Assembly (NCBI GenBank): GCA_034521225.1
Contig: JAXHMR010000025.1
Coordinates: 124,001-188,000 of the forward strand
DNA: 64,000 nucleotides
Source of the DNA: Woeseia sp034521225
GTDB taxonomy: Bacteria > Pseudomonadota > Gammaproteobacteria > Steroidobacterales > Woeseiaceae
Reading direction: 5' to 3'
In this document: piece after piece, positions 16,580 through 26,800 of the stretch
Layout: each line of letters opens with the position of its first letter
Numbering within the stretch: the first letter of the stretch is position 1
The notes under the pieces: generated by a model
Database searches by the model: none
The model's input: only the letters and a program-made list of their open reading frames with translations
Told to the model about the DNA's origin: nothing
Program-made: the position numbers and the translations under genes

Positions 16580-17776
16580 ATGACCGAGGATTCCATTGTA
16601 ATTGTCGCCGCCCGGCGCACACCGCTGGGCGCGTTCCAGGGCGCATTTGCCGACGTGAAGGCCACGGACCTGTCGGCGGCCGCGACCCGCAAGGCCCTCG
16701 AAGACTCGGGCCTCGAGGCAGACATGATTGATGAAGTGCTGCTGGGCTGCGTGCTCCCGGCGGGCCTCGGCCAGGCGCCTGCGCGGCAGGCCGCGCTTGC
16801 GGCCGGCCTGCCGCTTGGTGTGCCGTGCTCAACTGTCAACAAGGTCTGCGGCTCCGGCATGAAGACCGTCATGCTCGGTCACGACCTGATCGTGGCGGGC
16901 AGTGCCCAGGTGGTACTCGCCGGTGGCATGGAATCGATGAGCAATGCGCCGTACCTGATGCCAAAGGCGCGTCGCGGCTACCGCATGGGTCACCAGGAAG
17001 TACTTGATCACATGTTTTATGACGGGCTGCAAAGCCCGTTCGACGGCCACATGATGGGTCACTTCGCCGAACTGACCGCCGCCAAATACGGCTTCACACG
17101 AGAGGCGCAGGATGAATTCGCGATTCGGTCCGTAACGCGCGCACTCGAGGCGTCCGAGCGCGGTGACTTTGACAGTGAAATTGCGCCGGTGACCGTAACG
17201 TCCCGCAACGGCGAGACTGTCGTTGATGTCGACGAGGGGCCGGGAATGGTCAATCTCGACAAGGTGCCCAATCTGAAACCGGCATTTGCAAAGGACGGCA
17301 CGGTGACGGCTGCCAGCTCATCGTCAATCTCGGATGGCGCTGCAAGCCTGATACTGATGCGTGACGTCGATGCATCGCACCACGACATCCAACCGCTTGC
17401 CCGGATTCGCGGCCATGCATCGCATGCGCAGGAACCGGAATGGTTTACGACGGCGCCGGTGGCCGCGATCAAGGCCTTACAAAAGAAGCTCGGCTGGATG
17501 CCGGACAACGTCGATCTCTACGAAATCAACGAAGCGTTTGCCTGTGTGACAATGGCCGCGATGAAGGACATCGGCATTCCGCATGAAAAAGTCAATGTGA
17601 ACGGCGGTTCCTGCGCCCTCGGGCATCCGATCGGTGCATCCGGCGCGCGCATCATCGTCACATTGCTGCATGCACTGCGTGCGCGCGGCGGCGGCCGCGG
17701 CATTGCCTCACTGTGTATCGGCGGCGGTGAGGCCGTCGCGATCGGTATTGAAGTCTACAGCCCGGACTATTCATGA
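16580..17776 (+). CDS. Acetyl-CoA C-acetyltransferase (thiolase)
   Basis: Condenses or cleaves acetoacetyl-CoA or a similar beta-ketoacyl-CoA. The 398-residue product shows the nucleophilic cysteine in NKVCGSGMKTVMLG (about residue 92), the NEAFA segment, GGSCALGHPIGASGARI with the catalytic histidine, and a C-terminal CIGGGEAVAIGIE with the second cysteine. I use the ATG at 16580 (MTEDSIVIVAARRTPLGAFQ). The last residues (PDYS) and stop codon lie inside the adjacent MITE. The SDR that follows suggests a beta-oxidation-type pathway. Confidence 0.92.
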   Translation: MTEDSIVIVAARRTPLGAFQGAFADVKATDLSAAATRKALEDSGLEADMIDEVLLGCVLPAGLGQAPARQAALAAGLPLGVPCSTVNKVCGSGMKTVMLGHDLIVAGSAQVVLAGGMESMSNAPYLMPKARRGYRMGHQEVLDHMFYDGLQSPFDGHMMGHFAELTAAKYGFTREAQDEFAIRSVTRALEASERGDFDSEIAPVTVTSRNGETVVDVDEGPGMVNLDKVPNLKPAFAKDGTVTAASSSSISDGAASLILMRDVDASHHDIQPLARIRGHASHAQEPEWFTTAPVAAIKALQKKLGWMPDNVDLYEINEAFACVTMAAMKDIGIPHEKVNVNGGSCALGHPIGASGARIIVTLLHALRARGGGRGIASLCIGGGEAVAIGIEVYSPDYS

Positions 17777-17952
17777 ACGGCACGGCGGTCGGGGCGGAGG
17801 CGTGCCCCGGGAGGGCTTTTCAGGGCTGTGCCGGACAGGGACGTCCGGCACAGAGCGTACAGGGACGTATTTACAGCGTCCCTGAAAAGCCCTCCCCGGG
17901 GTGCGCCTCCGCCTACCACCGAAGCCGAACGTTCATGAATAATCGGGGCCAG
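17761..17952. repeat. MITE-like element, copy 2 (end of the thiolase gene)
   Basis: Same family and orientation as the copy at 14262. The left end reads CCCGGACTATTCATGAACG and the right end CGTTCATGAATAATCGGGGC, with the same inner inverted pair. Its left end supplies the thiolase stop codon (TGA in ATTCATGA). A lone AGGAGTCTGCG arm follows the right end directly. Confidence 0.88.
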
Positions 17953-17990
17953 GAGTCTGCGGGAAGGAACAACGTGTAGCGGAGAACACT

Positions 17991-18758
17991 ATGGAATTAT
18001 CGACAGCACGCGCTGTGATTTCAGGGGGCGCGTCCGGGCTTGGCCTTGCGACCGCCCAAATGATCATTGACGCTGGCGGCAAAGTCGCACTGCTCGACAT
18101 CAACGAAGAGCTGGGCCGCGAAAGTGCCGCGAATCTTGGCAGCAGTGCCGCGTTTTTCGCGACGGACGTTGCCGACGAGAAAGCGGTGCAACGTGCAATC
18201 GATGCAGCAGCGGAATTCCTCGGCGGCATCACGTTCGCTGTGAACTGCGCCGGCATCCTGTTGCCGTCACGGGTCCTGGGACGGGATGGCCCGCTGCCGG
18301 CGGCGTCCTTCAGCCGCTCGATCCAGATCAACCTGGTCGGCTCGTTCATATTGACGAAGGAAGCCGCCAACGTCATGCAGCACAATGAACCAAATTCCGA
18401 CGGCGAACGTGGCGTCATTATCAATACGGCATCGATTGCGGCGTTTGAGGGCCAGGTCGGCCAGGCCGCCTACTCCGCGTCGAAAGGCGGCGTGATTGGC
18501 ATGATGCTGCCAATCGCCCGGGAGCTGGCGCGTTTCGGCATACGCATCAATACGATTGCGCCGGGAATCTTTATGACACCGATGATGGCAAGCCTGCCGG
18601 AAGAGGTGCAGAAATCGCTGGGCGCCCAGATTCCGTTTCCGTCGCGTCTCGGCAAGCCGGAAGAATATGCGCAGCTGGCCGCCAGCATTTATACGAATGC
18701 GATGCTGAATGGTGAAACAATTCGGCTGGATGGCGCTATCCGCATGCAGCCGAAATAG
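17991..18758 (+). CDS. SDR-family 3-hydroxyacyl-CoA dehydrogenase-like protein
   Basis: NAD(P)-dependent short-chain dehydrogenase of 255 residues. The cofactor motif is SGGASGLGLATAQ, followed by DINEE, NCAG, and the catalytic Ser-Tyr-Lys as NTASIAAFEGQVGQAAYSASK split over residues 147-167. The C-terminal part with FPSRLGKPEEYAQL and LDGAIRM resembles type 2 3-hydroxyacyl-CoA dehydrogenases. Its place after a thiolase supports a role in fatty-acid or branched-chain acyl-CoA oxidation. Exact substrate is inferred. Confidence 0.83.
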   Translation: MELSTARAVISGGASGLGLATAQMIIDAGGKVALLDINEELGRESAANLGSSAAFFATDVADEKAVQRAIDAAAEFLGGITFAVNCAGILLPSRVLGRDGPLPAASFSRSIQINLVGSFILTKEAANVMQHNEPNSDGERGVIINTASIAAFEGQVGQAAYSASKGGVIGMMLPIARELARFGIRINTIAPGIFMTPMMASLPEEVQKSLGAQIPFPSRLGKPEEYAQLAASIYTNAMLNGETIRLDGAIRMQPK

Positions 18759-18769
18759 GCGAATCCGGT

Positions 18770-19014
18770 CATTGCAAGGCTGCCATTGGCAGCCGTGGCA
18801 ATCCGTCGTTGCGAGCCCGCAGGGCGTGGCAATCTCGGTCCGATTGGCAGAGTCATTATCCGTGCGAGATCGCCACGGCGCTACGCGCCTCGCGACGACG
18901 GGGACGGTGCGAGATCGCCACGGCGCTGCGCGCCTCGCGACGACAGCCGGTGCGAGATCGCCACGGCGCTGCGCGCCTCGCGATGGCGGGGGGCGGTGCT
19001 AGCGCGCCTCGCGA
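18770..19014. repeat. REP-like repeat cluster after the SDR gene
   Basis: Four or more modules of the GCGAGATCGCCACGGCGC / GCGCGCCTCGCGACGACG type occur in tandem, preceded by a TTGGCAGAGTCATTATCCG spacer. They belong to the same family as the cluster at 4135 but are arranged head to tail here, suggesting local duplication. Confidence 0.8.
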
Positions 19015-19056
19015 CGACGACGGGGGCGCCCCGTTGTCGGGGCGCCCCCGTCGTCG
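19015..19056. terminator. Strong hairpin between convergent SDR and ETF-QO genes
   Basis: CGACGACGGGGGCGCCCC at 19015-19032 is exactly complemented at 19039-19056 around a six-base loop. The 18-base GC-rich stem touches the stop of the ETF-QO gene at 19058. It could stop transcription from both sides, although no T tract follows. Confidence 0.5.
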
Positions 19057-19057
19057 C

Positions 19058-20719
19058 CTACATCGCCGGATAGTTGGGACCACCGCCGCCTTCCGGCACC
19101 GTCCAGACAATATTCTGCGTCGGGTCCTTGATGTCACAGGCCTTGCAGTGCACGCAGTTCTGCGCGTTGATCTGGAAGCGCTGCTCGCCGTTTGCAGTGA
19201 CGACTTCGTAGACGCCGGCCGGGCAGTAACGTTGCGCCGGTTCGTCGTAATTGGGCAGGTTGTATTCAATGGGCACACTGTCGTCCTTCAGTTTCAGGTG
19301 CGACGGCTGATCTTCTTCGTGATTGGTGCTCGACAGGTAGACGGACGACAGCCGGTCAAAACTCAGGACGCCATCCGGCTTCGGATAGTCAATTTCAGGC
19401 GCCTCATCCGCCTTTTGCAGGGACTCGTGATCCGGGACGCGGTTGTGCATCGTGAAAGGCAGCTTGCCGCGAAAGATATTCTGGTCGATCCACGTGAAAG
19501 CGGCTCCAAAAAATGTACCGAACTTGTGCAATGCCGGACTGAAATTGCGCGCCCGGTACAACTCGTCGTAAACCCACGATGCACGAACCGTGTCTTCGAA
19601 TCCGGTCAGGTCCTGATAGCCGTCACCGCCGTCCTTGAGCGCCGAATGAATACTTTCAGCGGCCAGCATGCCTGTCTTCAGCGCTGTGTGTGCGCCCTTG
19701 ATCCTGACGCCGTTCAGAAAGCCTGCATCGCAGCCAACCAGCAATCCCCCTGGAAACGTCAATCCTGGCAGTGACTGCAGACCGCCCTTGTTGACGGATC
19801 GCGCGCCATAGGCAATGCGCTTTCCTCCCTCGAGATAATGACTGATGACCGGATGGTGTTTGAAACGCTGAAATTCATGGAACGGGGACAGGTGGGGATT
19901 CCGGTAATTCAGCGCGACGATCTGCCCCACGAACACCTGGTTGTTTGCAGCGTGGTAGAGGAAGCCGCCGCCTTCGGTGCCGTTGTCGAGCGGCCAGCCC
20001 ATCGTGTGGACGACGCGGCCCTCGTCGTGCCTGGCCGGATCGATTTCCCAGATCTCTTTCAAACCCAAACCATAGTGCTGTGGATCCGAGTCCTTGCGCA
20101 AGTCATATTTTTTGACCAGTGATTCACCCAGATTGCCGCGGCACCCTTCCGCGAACACCGTGTACTTGCCGAGCAGCTCGTACCCCGGCTGGTAGGAGTC
20201 TTTCGGCTTGCCATCCTTGCCGACGCCCATGTCGCTGGTAGCGATACCTCGCACGCGCCCTTCATCATCGTAGAGCACCTCCGCCGCGGCGAACCCCGGG
20301 AACACGTTGACGCCGAGCGCTTCGGCGCGATCACCCAGCCACTGGCACAGACGGCCCAGGCTGATGATGTAATTGCCGCGGTTGTGCATCGGCTTTGGAA
20401 TCAGGAATCCCGGCACCCGGGTCGACCCGCTGGCTGAACGCAGGTAGTGAATGATGTCACCGCTGACCTTTGTATCGAGCGGCGCGCCCTGCTCGAGGGC
20501 ATCGGGAAACAGCTCAAGCAACGCACGCGGATCAAAGACATTGCCGGACAGGATGTGACCGCCGATCTCCGAGCTTTTCTCAACCACAGCGACCTCGAGT
20601 GCGTCGCCGCTCTTTTCGGCCAGCTGCATCAGGCGGCATGCCGTAGCCAGTCCTGCGGGACCTGCGCCGACAATGACGACATCAAACTCCATCGCTTCTC
20701 GTTCGCTCGTCTCGGGCAT
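19058..20719 (-). CDS. Electron transfer flavoprotein-ubiquinone oxidoreductase
   Basis: Membrane-associated flavo-iron-sulfur enzyme that passes electrons from reduced ETF, fed by acyl-CoA dehydrogenases, to ubiquinone. The 553-residue product has the FAD motif VVIVGAGPAGLATACRL near the N-terminus and GGLLVGCDAGFLNGVRIKGAHTALK in the second FAD segment. A C-terminal 4Fe-4S site is visible (CPAGVYEV and NCVHCKACDIKDP). Length is typical of bacterial ETF-QO. It would serve the acyl-CoA dehydrogenases at 39-41.5 kb; no etfAB lies in the window. Confidence 0.95.
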   Translation of the reverse strand: MPETSEREAMEFDVVIVGAGPAGLATACRLMQLAEKSGDALEVAVVEKSSEIGGHILSGNVFDPRALLELFPDALEQGAPLDTKVSGDIIHYLRSASGSTRVPGFLIPKPMHNRGNYIISLGRLCQWLGDRAEALGVNVFPGFAAAEVLYDDEGRVRGIATSDMGVGKDGKPKDSYQPGYELLGKYTVFAEGCRGNLGESLVKKYDLRKDSDPQHYGLGLKEIWEIDPARHDEGRVVHTMGWPLDNGTEGGGFLYHAANNQVFVGQIVALNYRNPHLSPFHEFQRFKHHPVISHYLEGGKRIAYGARSVNKGGLQSLPGLTFPGGLLVGCDAGFLNGVRIKGAHTALKTGMLAAESIHSALKDGGDGYQDLTGFEDTVRASWVYDELYRARNFSPALHKFGTFFGAAFTWIDQNIFRGKLPFTMHNRVPDHESLQKADEAPEIDYPKPDGVLSFDRLSSVYLSSTNHEEDQPSHLKLKDDSVPIEYNLPNYDEPAQRYCPAGVYEVVTANGEQRFQINAQNCVHCKACDIKDPTQNIVWTVPEGGGGPNYPAM

Positions 20720-20797
20720 CGGCTGGTTTCTCCGCTATGCAAAAATGCAATACTACCAGCCCGAGCGACGGCCCGCGGACCGCACAACCAAACTCCG

Positions 20798-21886
20798 ATG
20801 ACTTCAGCCACGATCAAGAGCGCTTACGCGAGCCGCCCGGGAGTGCGGCCGGATGCGGCGCAACAAGCTGTCGTTGACCAGCTCGCCGATTTGCAGCTAC
20901 GGCTGTATGAAGCGCGGCGTCCCGCGCAGCGGCTCCGGCGCCTGCTCGCATTGCGGCCGCGCCCTGCCGCGGTCAGGGGCATCTACCTCTGGGGCGATGT
21001 GGGCCGCGGCAAGACATTTGTCATGGATCTTTTCTTCAACACGCTGGATATCCAGCACAAAAAACGGATTCATTTCCACCGCATGATGCGTGACGTTCAT
21101 GAGCGCATGCGCAATTCGGGAGCGGTACAGGATCCGCTGGACGCCGTGGCCGCCTCGATTGCCGCGGAAAGCGCGGTAGTGGGCATCGATGAGTTCTATG
21201 TCAGCGATATCGGCGACGCCATGATCCTGGGACGCCTGCTGGACGGTCTTTTCCGGCGCGGTGTCACGCTCATCGCAACCTCCAACATAAGGCCGGCCGA
21301 CCTGTACGCTGACGGGCTGCAACGTGCACGTTTCCTCCCCGCCATTGAATTGCTCGAAGCAAACGTCGATGTTGTCGAACTCGCAGGTGATGTCGATTAC
21401 CGGCTGCAGTTGATCCAGCACGCCGGCACGTACATTACGCCGGCGGGCGATGATGCGACCGGGCGGCTGCGGCAATTTATCGCCGAAGCCGCACCCGGAA
21501 GAGAAATCCGGCAGCGCCGGCTGGACATCAACGGCCGCCCGGTCAATGCACGGTTTGCAGCCGACGGGATCGCGTGGTTCGACTTCGCCGAGCTATGTGA
21601 TGGTCCCCGCAGCCAGGACGACTACATCGAGATTGCGCGCATATACCAGACGGTCATCGTGTCTGACGTGCCCCCCCTTGGCGCCGATAACGAAAACGCG
21701 GCACGACGCTTTATCGCACTGGTCGACGAATTCTACGACCGGCGCGTCAAGCTGGTCGTGTCTGCCGCGGAGCCGCCGCAGCGCCTGTACCAGGGTAAAA
21801 GGGTCAGGACCGAATTTGCGCGCACGGAGAGCCGGCTCGGCGAGATGCAATCAGCCGCCTACCTGCATTCGGCACACCGCGCCTGA
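20798..21886 (+). CDS. zapE: Cell division protein ZapE (AFG1-like ATPase)
   Basis: AAA-type ATPase related to yeast AFG1; in E. coli ZapE modulates the FtsZ ring. The start at 20798 gives MTSATIKSAYASRPGVRPDAAQQAVV and 362 residues, the usual length. Walker A reads LWGDVGRGKTFVMDLFF and Walker B AVVGIDEFYVSDIGDAMIL, followed by the sensor ATSNIRPADLYADGLQR. It is divergent from the ETF-QO gene with a 78-base gap. Confidence 0.93.
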   Translation: MTSATIKSAYASRPGVRPDAAQQAVVDQLADLQLRLYEARRPAQRLRRLLALRPRPAAVRGIYLWGDVGRGKTFVMDLFFNTLDIQHKKRIHFHRMMRDVHERMRNSGAVQDPLDAVAASIAAESAVVGIDEFYVSDIGDAMILGRLLDGLFRRGVTLIATSNIRPADLYADGLQRARFLPAIELLEANVDVVELAGDVDYRLQLIQHAGTYITPAGDDATGRLRQFIAEAAPGREIRQRRLDINGRPVNARFAADGIAWFDFAELCDGPRSQDDYIEIARIYQTVIVSDVPPLGADNENAARRFIALVDEFYDRRVKLVVSAAEPPQRLYQGKRVRTEFARTESRLGEMQSAAYLHSAHRA

Positions 21887-22097
21887 AGCCTCAGCACCGC
21901 ACCCGTACGGAGCGAAGCGCCACGCGCACTATCCTGATACAGAGTGCGCTGAGCGCAGCGAACTGGCGATGCCTCCCCGGCGTTGCTGCAGAATACACGG
22001 CATCGAGTGCAAAAACCTGTTTCTAATCAGTATTTTGCCGGATCCTGGACGTGCGGCGCCAAGGCACGGCTCGGGCGCCGTGCAACAAACGTTTCGG

Positions 22098-22125
22098 TTG
22101 GAATTTCTTCGAACTCCAGTATTAT
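22098..22125 (+). promoter_or_regulatory. Candidate promoter of the MarR gene
   Basis: TTGGAA (22098-22103) and TATTAT (22120-22125) are 16 bases apart, 41 bases upstream of the MarR start. The stretch is the only AT-rich part of the 279-base space between zapE and this gene. The remainder of that space shows no gene. Confidence 0.45.
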
Positions 22126-22165
22126 TGATCATACACTTCCAGCTTTACCACCCAGAGAGTCCGCA

Positions 22166-22645
22166 ATGCACGCTGTCGAATCACGCGCCGAAAAAGAACT
22201 GATCCTTGAGGAATTCCTGCCTTACCGCCTGTCAATACTGTCGCATTCGGTGAGCAACTCCATAGCAACGGTCTATGACCAGCGCTTCGGCCTTACGATT
22301 CCGGAATGGCGTGTCATCGTTATCCTCGGTCGCTTCCCCGGGCTGTCCGCCGTCGAGGTCGCCGAGCGGACACTGATGGACAAAGTCGCCGTCAGCCGCG
22401 CAGTAACCAAGCTGCTCAAGAACGGCCGCATCGAACGCGAATTCGCGGATGCCGACCGTCGCCGCTCGATCCTGAACCTGTCCGACAAGGGCAAGCAGGT
22501 ACTCGACGAAATCGCGCCGCTCGCGCTGGATATGGAAAGTACGCTGCTCGAGGGCCTGAGCCAGGAAGAAGCCAAGGTTCTCGATTCCATCATCGACCGG
22601 CTGCTCGAAAAAGCCCGGCTGATCGGCAAACCTCACCAGAGCTAA
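22166..22645 (+). CDS. MarR-family transcriptional regulator
   Basis: Winged-helix dimer of 159 residues from the ATG at 22166. The DNA-binding core reads LTIPEWRVIVILGRFPGLSAVEVAERTLMDKVAVSRAVTKL and the wing GRIEREFADADRRRSILNLSDKGKQVLDEI. A C-terminal helix completes the dimer interface. It converges on kynA, with stops only 38 bases apart, so it could respond to an aromatic ligand, but this is only context. Target and ligand are unknown. Confidence 0.9.
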   Translation: MHAVESRAEKELILEEFLPYRLSILSHSVSNSIATVYDQRFGLTIPEWRVIVILGRFPGLSAVEVAERTLMDKVAVSRAVTKLLKNGRIEREFADADRRRSILNLSDKGKQVLDEIAPLALDMESTLLEGLSQEEAKVLDSIIDRLLEKARLIGKPHQS

Positions 22646-22683
22646 AAGGTGCCTGAACGGCGAGGAGTCTCCAGTCCAGTCAG

Positions 22684-23523
22684 CTACCGATCCGCGTACG
22701 CACGCGAAATCAGTTCGGGAAACAGTTCCACGTCAAGTACCCGTTTGAGAAACGACACCCCGGACGATCCGCCGGTGCCGGACTTGTGGCCAATGATGCG
22801 TTCAACGGTTTTCATGTGGTGAAAACGCCAGAACTGGAAGTTGTTCCCAACGTCCATCAGCGCTTCGCACATCTCGTAGTGCCCCCAGTTCGCGCCCGGT
22901 GCGTCATAGATGCCCTTCAGCAGTTCGACGACGTCGGGGTCCTCATCGCGCGGTTTGCTGAAATCGCGTTCCAGCGCCGCGCGGGGCACCGGCAGGCCGG
23001 CGCGGGCGAGGTGCGCAAGGAATTCGTCAAACAGGGCCGGTGATGCCAGCGCCTGTTTCAGGCGCTCATGCCACTCCGGCTGTTGCGCATACACGCGCAT
23101 CACATCCTTGCTCTTGTTGCCCAGCAGGAATTCAAGCAGCCGGTACTGCGGAGACTGAAAGCCCGAAGCACGTCCGAACACACCCCGGAACTGTGCGTAT
23201 TCGCTCGGCGTCAGCGTATCGAGCACCATCCACTGGTTATACATCTGGTTCTGGATGTGCTTGACGCGTGCCAGCTGCTTGACCGCCGGCTGCAGCTTGT
23301 CGGCGCGCAGATTGTCCATGGCCGCTGCAATCTCGTGAACGACGAGCTTGATCCACAGCTCCGCGACCTGGTGCTGGATAATGAACAGCATCTCGTCATG
23401 ATGCGGGGGATCGCTGAGCGGTGCCTGCGCGTCCAGCAACTTGTCGAGCTGCAGGTATGCCGTGTAGTCGCTGTCGCGCTCCACATTCGTATGAATGGAC
23501 GGTTCCAGCTTGCGCTGTTTCAT
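22684..23523 (-). CDS. kynA: Tryptophan 2,3-dioxygenase
   Basis: Haem enzyme that opens the indole ring of tryptophan to N-formylkynurenine, the first step of the kynurenine pathway. The 279-residue product shows YTAYLQLDKLLDAQ, HHDEMLFIIQHQVAELWIK (with the active-site histidine), QMYNQWMVLDTLTPSEYAQFR, FGRASGFQSPQYR and the haem-ligand histidine in FWRFHHMKTVERIIGHKSGTGGSSG. No kynB, kynU or other kyn gene lies next to it. Complete and normal. Confidence 0.96.
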   Translation of the reverse strand: MKQRKLEPSIHTNVERDSDYTAYLQLDKLLDAQAPLSDPPHHDEMLFIIQHQVAELWIKLVVHEIAAAMDNLRADKLQPAVKQLARVKHIQNQMYNQWMVLDTLTPSEYAQFRGVFGRASGFQSPQYRLLEFLLGNKSKDVMRVYAQQPEWHERLKQALASPALFDEFLAHLARAGLPVPRAALERDFSKPRDEDPDVVELLKGIYDAPGANWGHYEMCEALMDVGNNFQFWRFHHMKTVERIIGHKSGTGGSSGVSFLKRVLDVELFPELISRAYADR

Positions 23524-23579
23524 CGTCGGATCTCCTTGACACGTGCGGCATTGTAGGCAGTTTCAAAGGAAAACTCATG

Positions 23580-23765
23580 CTCACCCGCGATGACGGGGGT
23601 GCACCGTCGTCGCGAGCCCGAAGGGCGTGGCGATCTCATTCCGCCTGGCAGAGGCAGTGTCGGTGCGAGATCGCCACGTCGCTGCGCTCCTCGCGACGAC
23701 AGGGTGGTGCGAGATCGCCACGTCGCTGCGCTCCTCGCGATGACGATGGCGAGCTCGTTGGGCGT
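23580..23765. repeat. REP-like repeat cluster before the NAD-GDH gene
   Basis: Three modules of the GAGATCGCCACGTCGCTGCG / CTCCTCGCGACGACAGG family lie in the 356-base space between kynA and gdh. They are preceded by one inverted module (GTCGTCGCGAGCCCGAAGGG) and a GCAGAGGCAGTGTCGG spacer. The remaining 115 bases to the gdh start show no recognisable gene. Confidence 0.8.
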
Positions 23766-23879
23766 CGCTACCACCCGACGCCATCACCGAATGTCTGGAA
23801 TCCCGCCCGCATTCCGGTATAGAGTCTCAGCCGGAAGCCCGAACGGGATCGCAAAACCCACTGGCCGGAGTGCCTGAAC

Positions 23880-26800
23880 GTGTCAAAACAGCCGCAACGT
23901 CGCGCCAGCGACCTGACGGACCGCCTGCTCGATCAGATCGTTGCGTCCAAACCGCGATCGAAATCCCTGAAAGACCGCAAACAGATCGACGACTTCCTGC
24001 GCGAGTACTTCGGCAATGTGCCGGTCGAGGATCTGCAGGACCGAACGCCGTCCATCATGGGGCAGGCGGCAGCATCGCACCTGGACTTTGCCCAGGTCAG
24101 GAAGAAGGGCCAGGCACTCCTCAGGATCCTGAATCCATCGGCCAGCAAGCACGGCTACGATTCCGCGTTCACGATCGTCGAAATGGTCAATGACAATATG
24201 CCGTTCCTCGTGGACTCGGTGTCGGCAGCCATAGCGCGCCAGGACCTCGTCATACACATGACCATACACCCGGTGTTGCGGGTGAAGCGGGACAAGGACG
24301 GCAAACTCGAATACATAGCGGACCCGCGTTCGGAAGACGGCACGGCAGAATCCTTCGTGCGTTTTACGGTGGATCGCGAAGCAGACCCGCAGCAGCTCAA
24401 GTTGCTGGAGCATGAAATCCAGCGCGTGCTGGCCGATGTCCGGGTTGCCGTGCGCGACTGGCGCAAGATGCGGCAGAAAATGACCGAGGCCGTGGAATCG
24501 CTGGAGAACGGACCGGCGGGTGCCGATGACGCGGTACGGGAGGAAAGCCGGAAACTGCTGCAATGGATGGCAGACGACCGGTTCACTTACCTGGGCTACC
24601 GGGAGTATGCGCTGCAGACGCGCAATAAAAAGGAATACCTGAAGCCGGTCACGGGTACAGGCCTCGGCCTGCTGGCTAGCGAAGAGCGCGGCGGCCGGAC
24701 CGTGGAACTGACAGCGGCGATGCGCCGGCATGCGCGTTCGAAAAACTGGCTCATCATCACGAAAGCCAACTCGCGCTCTACCGTACATCGCAGCAGCTAT
24801 CTTGACTATGTCGGTGTCAAGAAGTTTGACAAGAAGGGCAACGCCATCGGGGAACTGCGGTTCATCGGGCTGTTTACGTCGGTGGCGTACAGTGAGAACC
24901 CGCGCAATATCCCGTTACTGCGACTGAAGGTGCAGCGTGTTATCGAGCGCACGCATCTCGATCCGTCCGGCCATCGGGGCAAGTCGCTGCTGCACATACT
25001 CGATTCATTCCCGCGCGATGAACTGTTCCAGAGTTCTGTGCACGATCTCGTGCGGACGACGACCGGCATCCTCAATCTGCAGGACCGTCACCGCGTCAAG
25101 TTCTTCCTGCGGCGCGACACGTTCCGGCGCTTTTTTTCCTGCATCGTCTACGTACCAAAGGAAAAATATACAACGTCCATCCGCCAGCGCATCGAGGAAA
25201 TACTCCTGGACGCGTTTGACGGCATATCGGTCGACTCGAGTGTGCAGATTTCAGATTCTCCGCTGGCTCGCGTGCACCTGATTGTTCGTACCAACGTGGG
25301 TGCCAGGCCGCGCATCAGCATGCGCCGCATTGAACAGCGGATCGCGGCCGCTGTCGTTACGTGGCGCGACAAGTTACGGCGTGAGCTGATGGACCGCTTC
25401 GGCCATGAGGAAGCGCCTATCCTGTACCGGGAATTCGGCGAGGGTTTTCCGGCTGCGTATGAAGCGGACACCGAACCCGCCGCGGCCTGCCTGGACGTCA
25501 AGCGCGTCGACGGCCTGCTGAAAGGCGAGCACAACAATTACCTCCTGCTGTACCGGCCGAAGAACGCCGTTGGCGATGCATTGAATTTCCGCACTTTCCA
25601 GAAAGACCATCCGTTGCTGCTGTCCAATGTCCTGCCGATTCTCGAAGACATGGGAACCGAGGTGCACAGCGAGAGGCCCTACAAGGTACAGCTCAGGAAC
25701 GGCGAGGTATTCTGGATCCAGGATTTCGCGCTCAATTACCCGGACATCGACGAGCTGGACCTCGACAGCGCGGCCGAGCGTTTCCAGAACGGATTTCATC
25801 GCATCCTGTCGGGCGACGCGGAGAATGACGGCTTCAACAAACTGATTCTTGCGGCCGGCCTGACGTGGCGGGAAACGGCGCTGATCCGTACCTATGCGAA
25901 ATTCCTGCAACAGCTCGGGCTGCCTTTCAGCCAGAATTACATGGAAGACGTGCTGGCGGCCTACCCCGGCGTTGCCGGCACACTGGTTGAGCAATTCCAG
26001 CTGCAGTTCAATCCGAAACTCGCCGAGAAGAAACGTAAGGCGGCGCTTGAAACTTGCGTCAGCAGTATTCAGCGCGCCATCGCACGTGCACGCAATCTCG
26101 ATGAGGATCGAATACTTACGGCTTTCTTCAGTGCCGTGAGCGCGTCGCTGCGTACCAACTACTACCAGCGGACCGCAAACGGCAGACTGAAACCGTGCCT
26201 GTCGATCAAGTTCGATCCCGGCCAGCTGCGTGAGGCGCCGCTGCCAAAGCCGCGTTACGAGATATTCGTCTATTCGCCGCGCGTCGAGGGCGTGCACCTG
26301 AGGGGCGGCGATGTAGCGCGCGGCGGCCTTCGCTGGTCGGACCGCCGTGAGGACTTTCGCACCGAGGTACTCGGCCTGATGAAAGCCCAGATCGTCAAGA
26401 ATACGGTCATCGTGCCGACCGGCGCCAAAGGCGGCTTCGTGCCGAAACAGCTTCCGCAGGGTGATCGCGACACCGTTATGAAGGAGGTCATCGCCTGCTA
26501 CCAGACGTTCATTCGCGGCTTGCTGGACATCACCGACAATGTCGTCGACGGCAAGGTTGTTGTGCCTCCCAATGTCGTGCGGCGCGACGGTGATGATCCC
26601 TACCTCGTGGTCGCCGCCGACAAGGGCACCGCCACATTCTCGGATATTGCCAACCAGATATCGGCGGAATACGGTTTCTGGCTCGACGACGCCTTCGCCT
26701 CGGGCGGCTCGGCCGGTTATGACCACAAGAAGATGGGCATCACCGCACGCGGTGCATGGGAGGCCGTCAAGCGGCACTTCCGCGAACAAGGGCTTAACGT

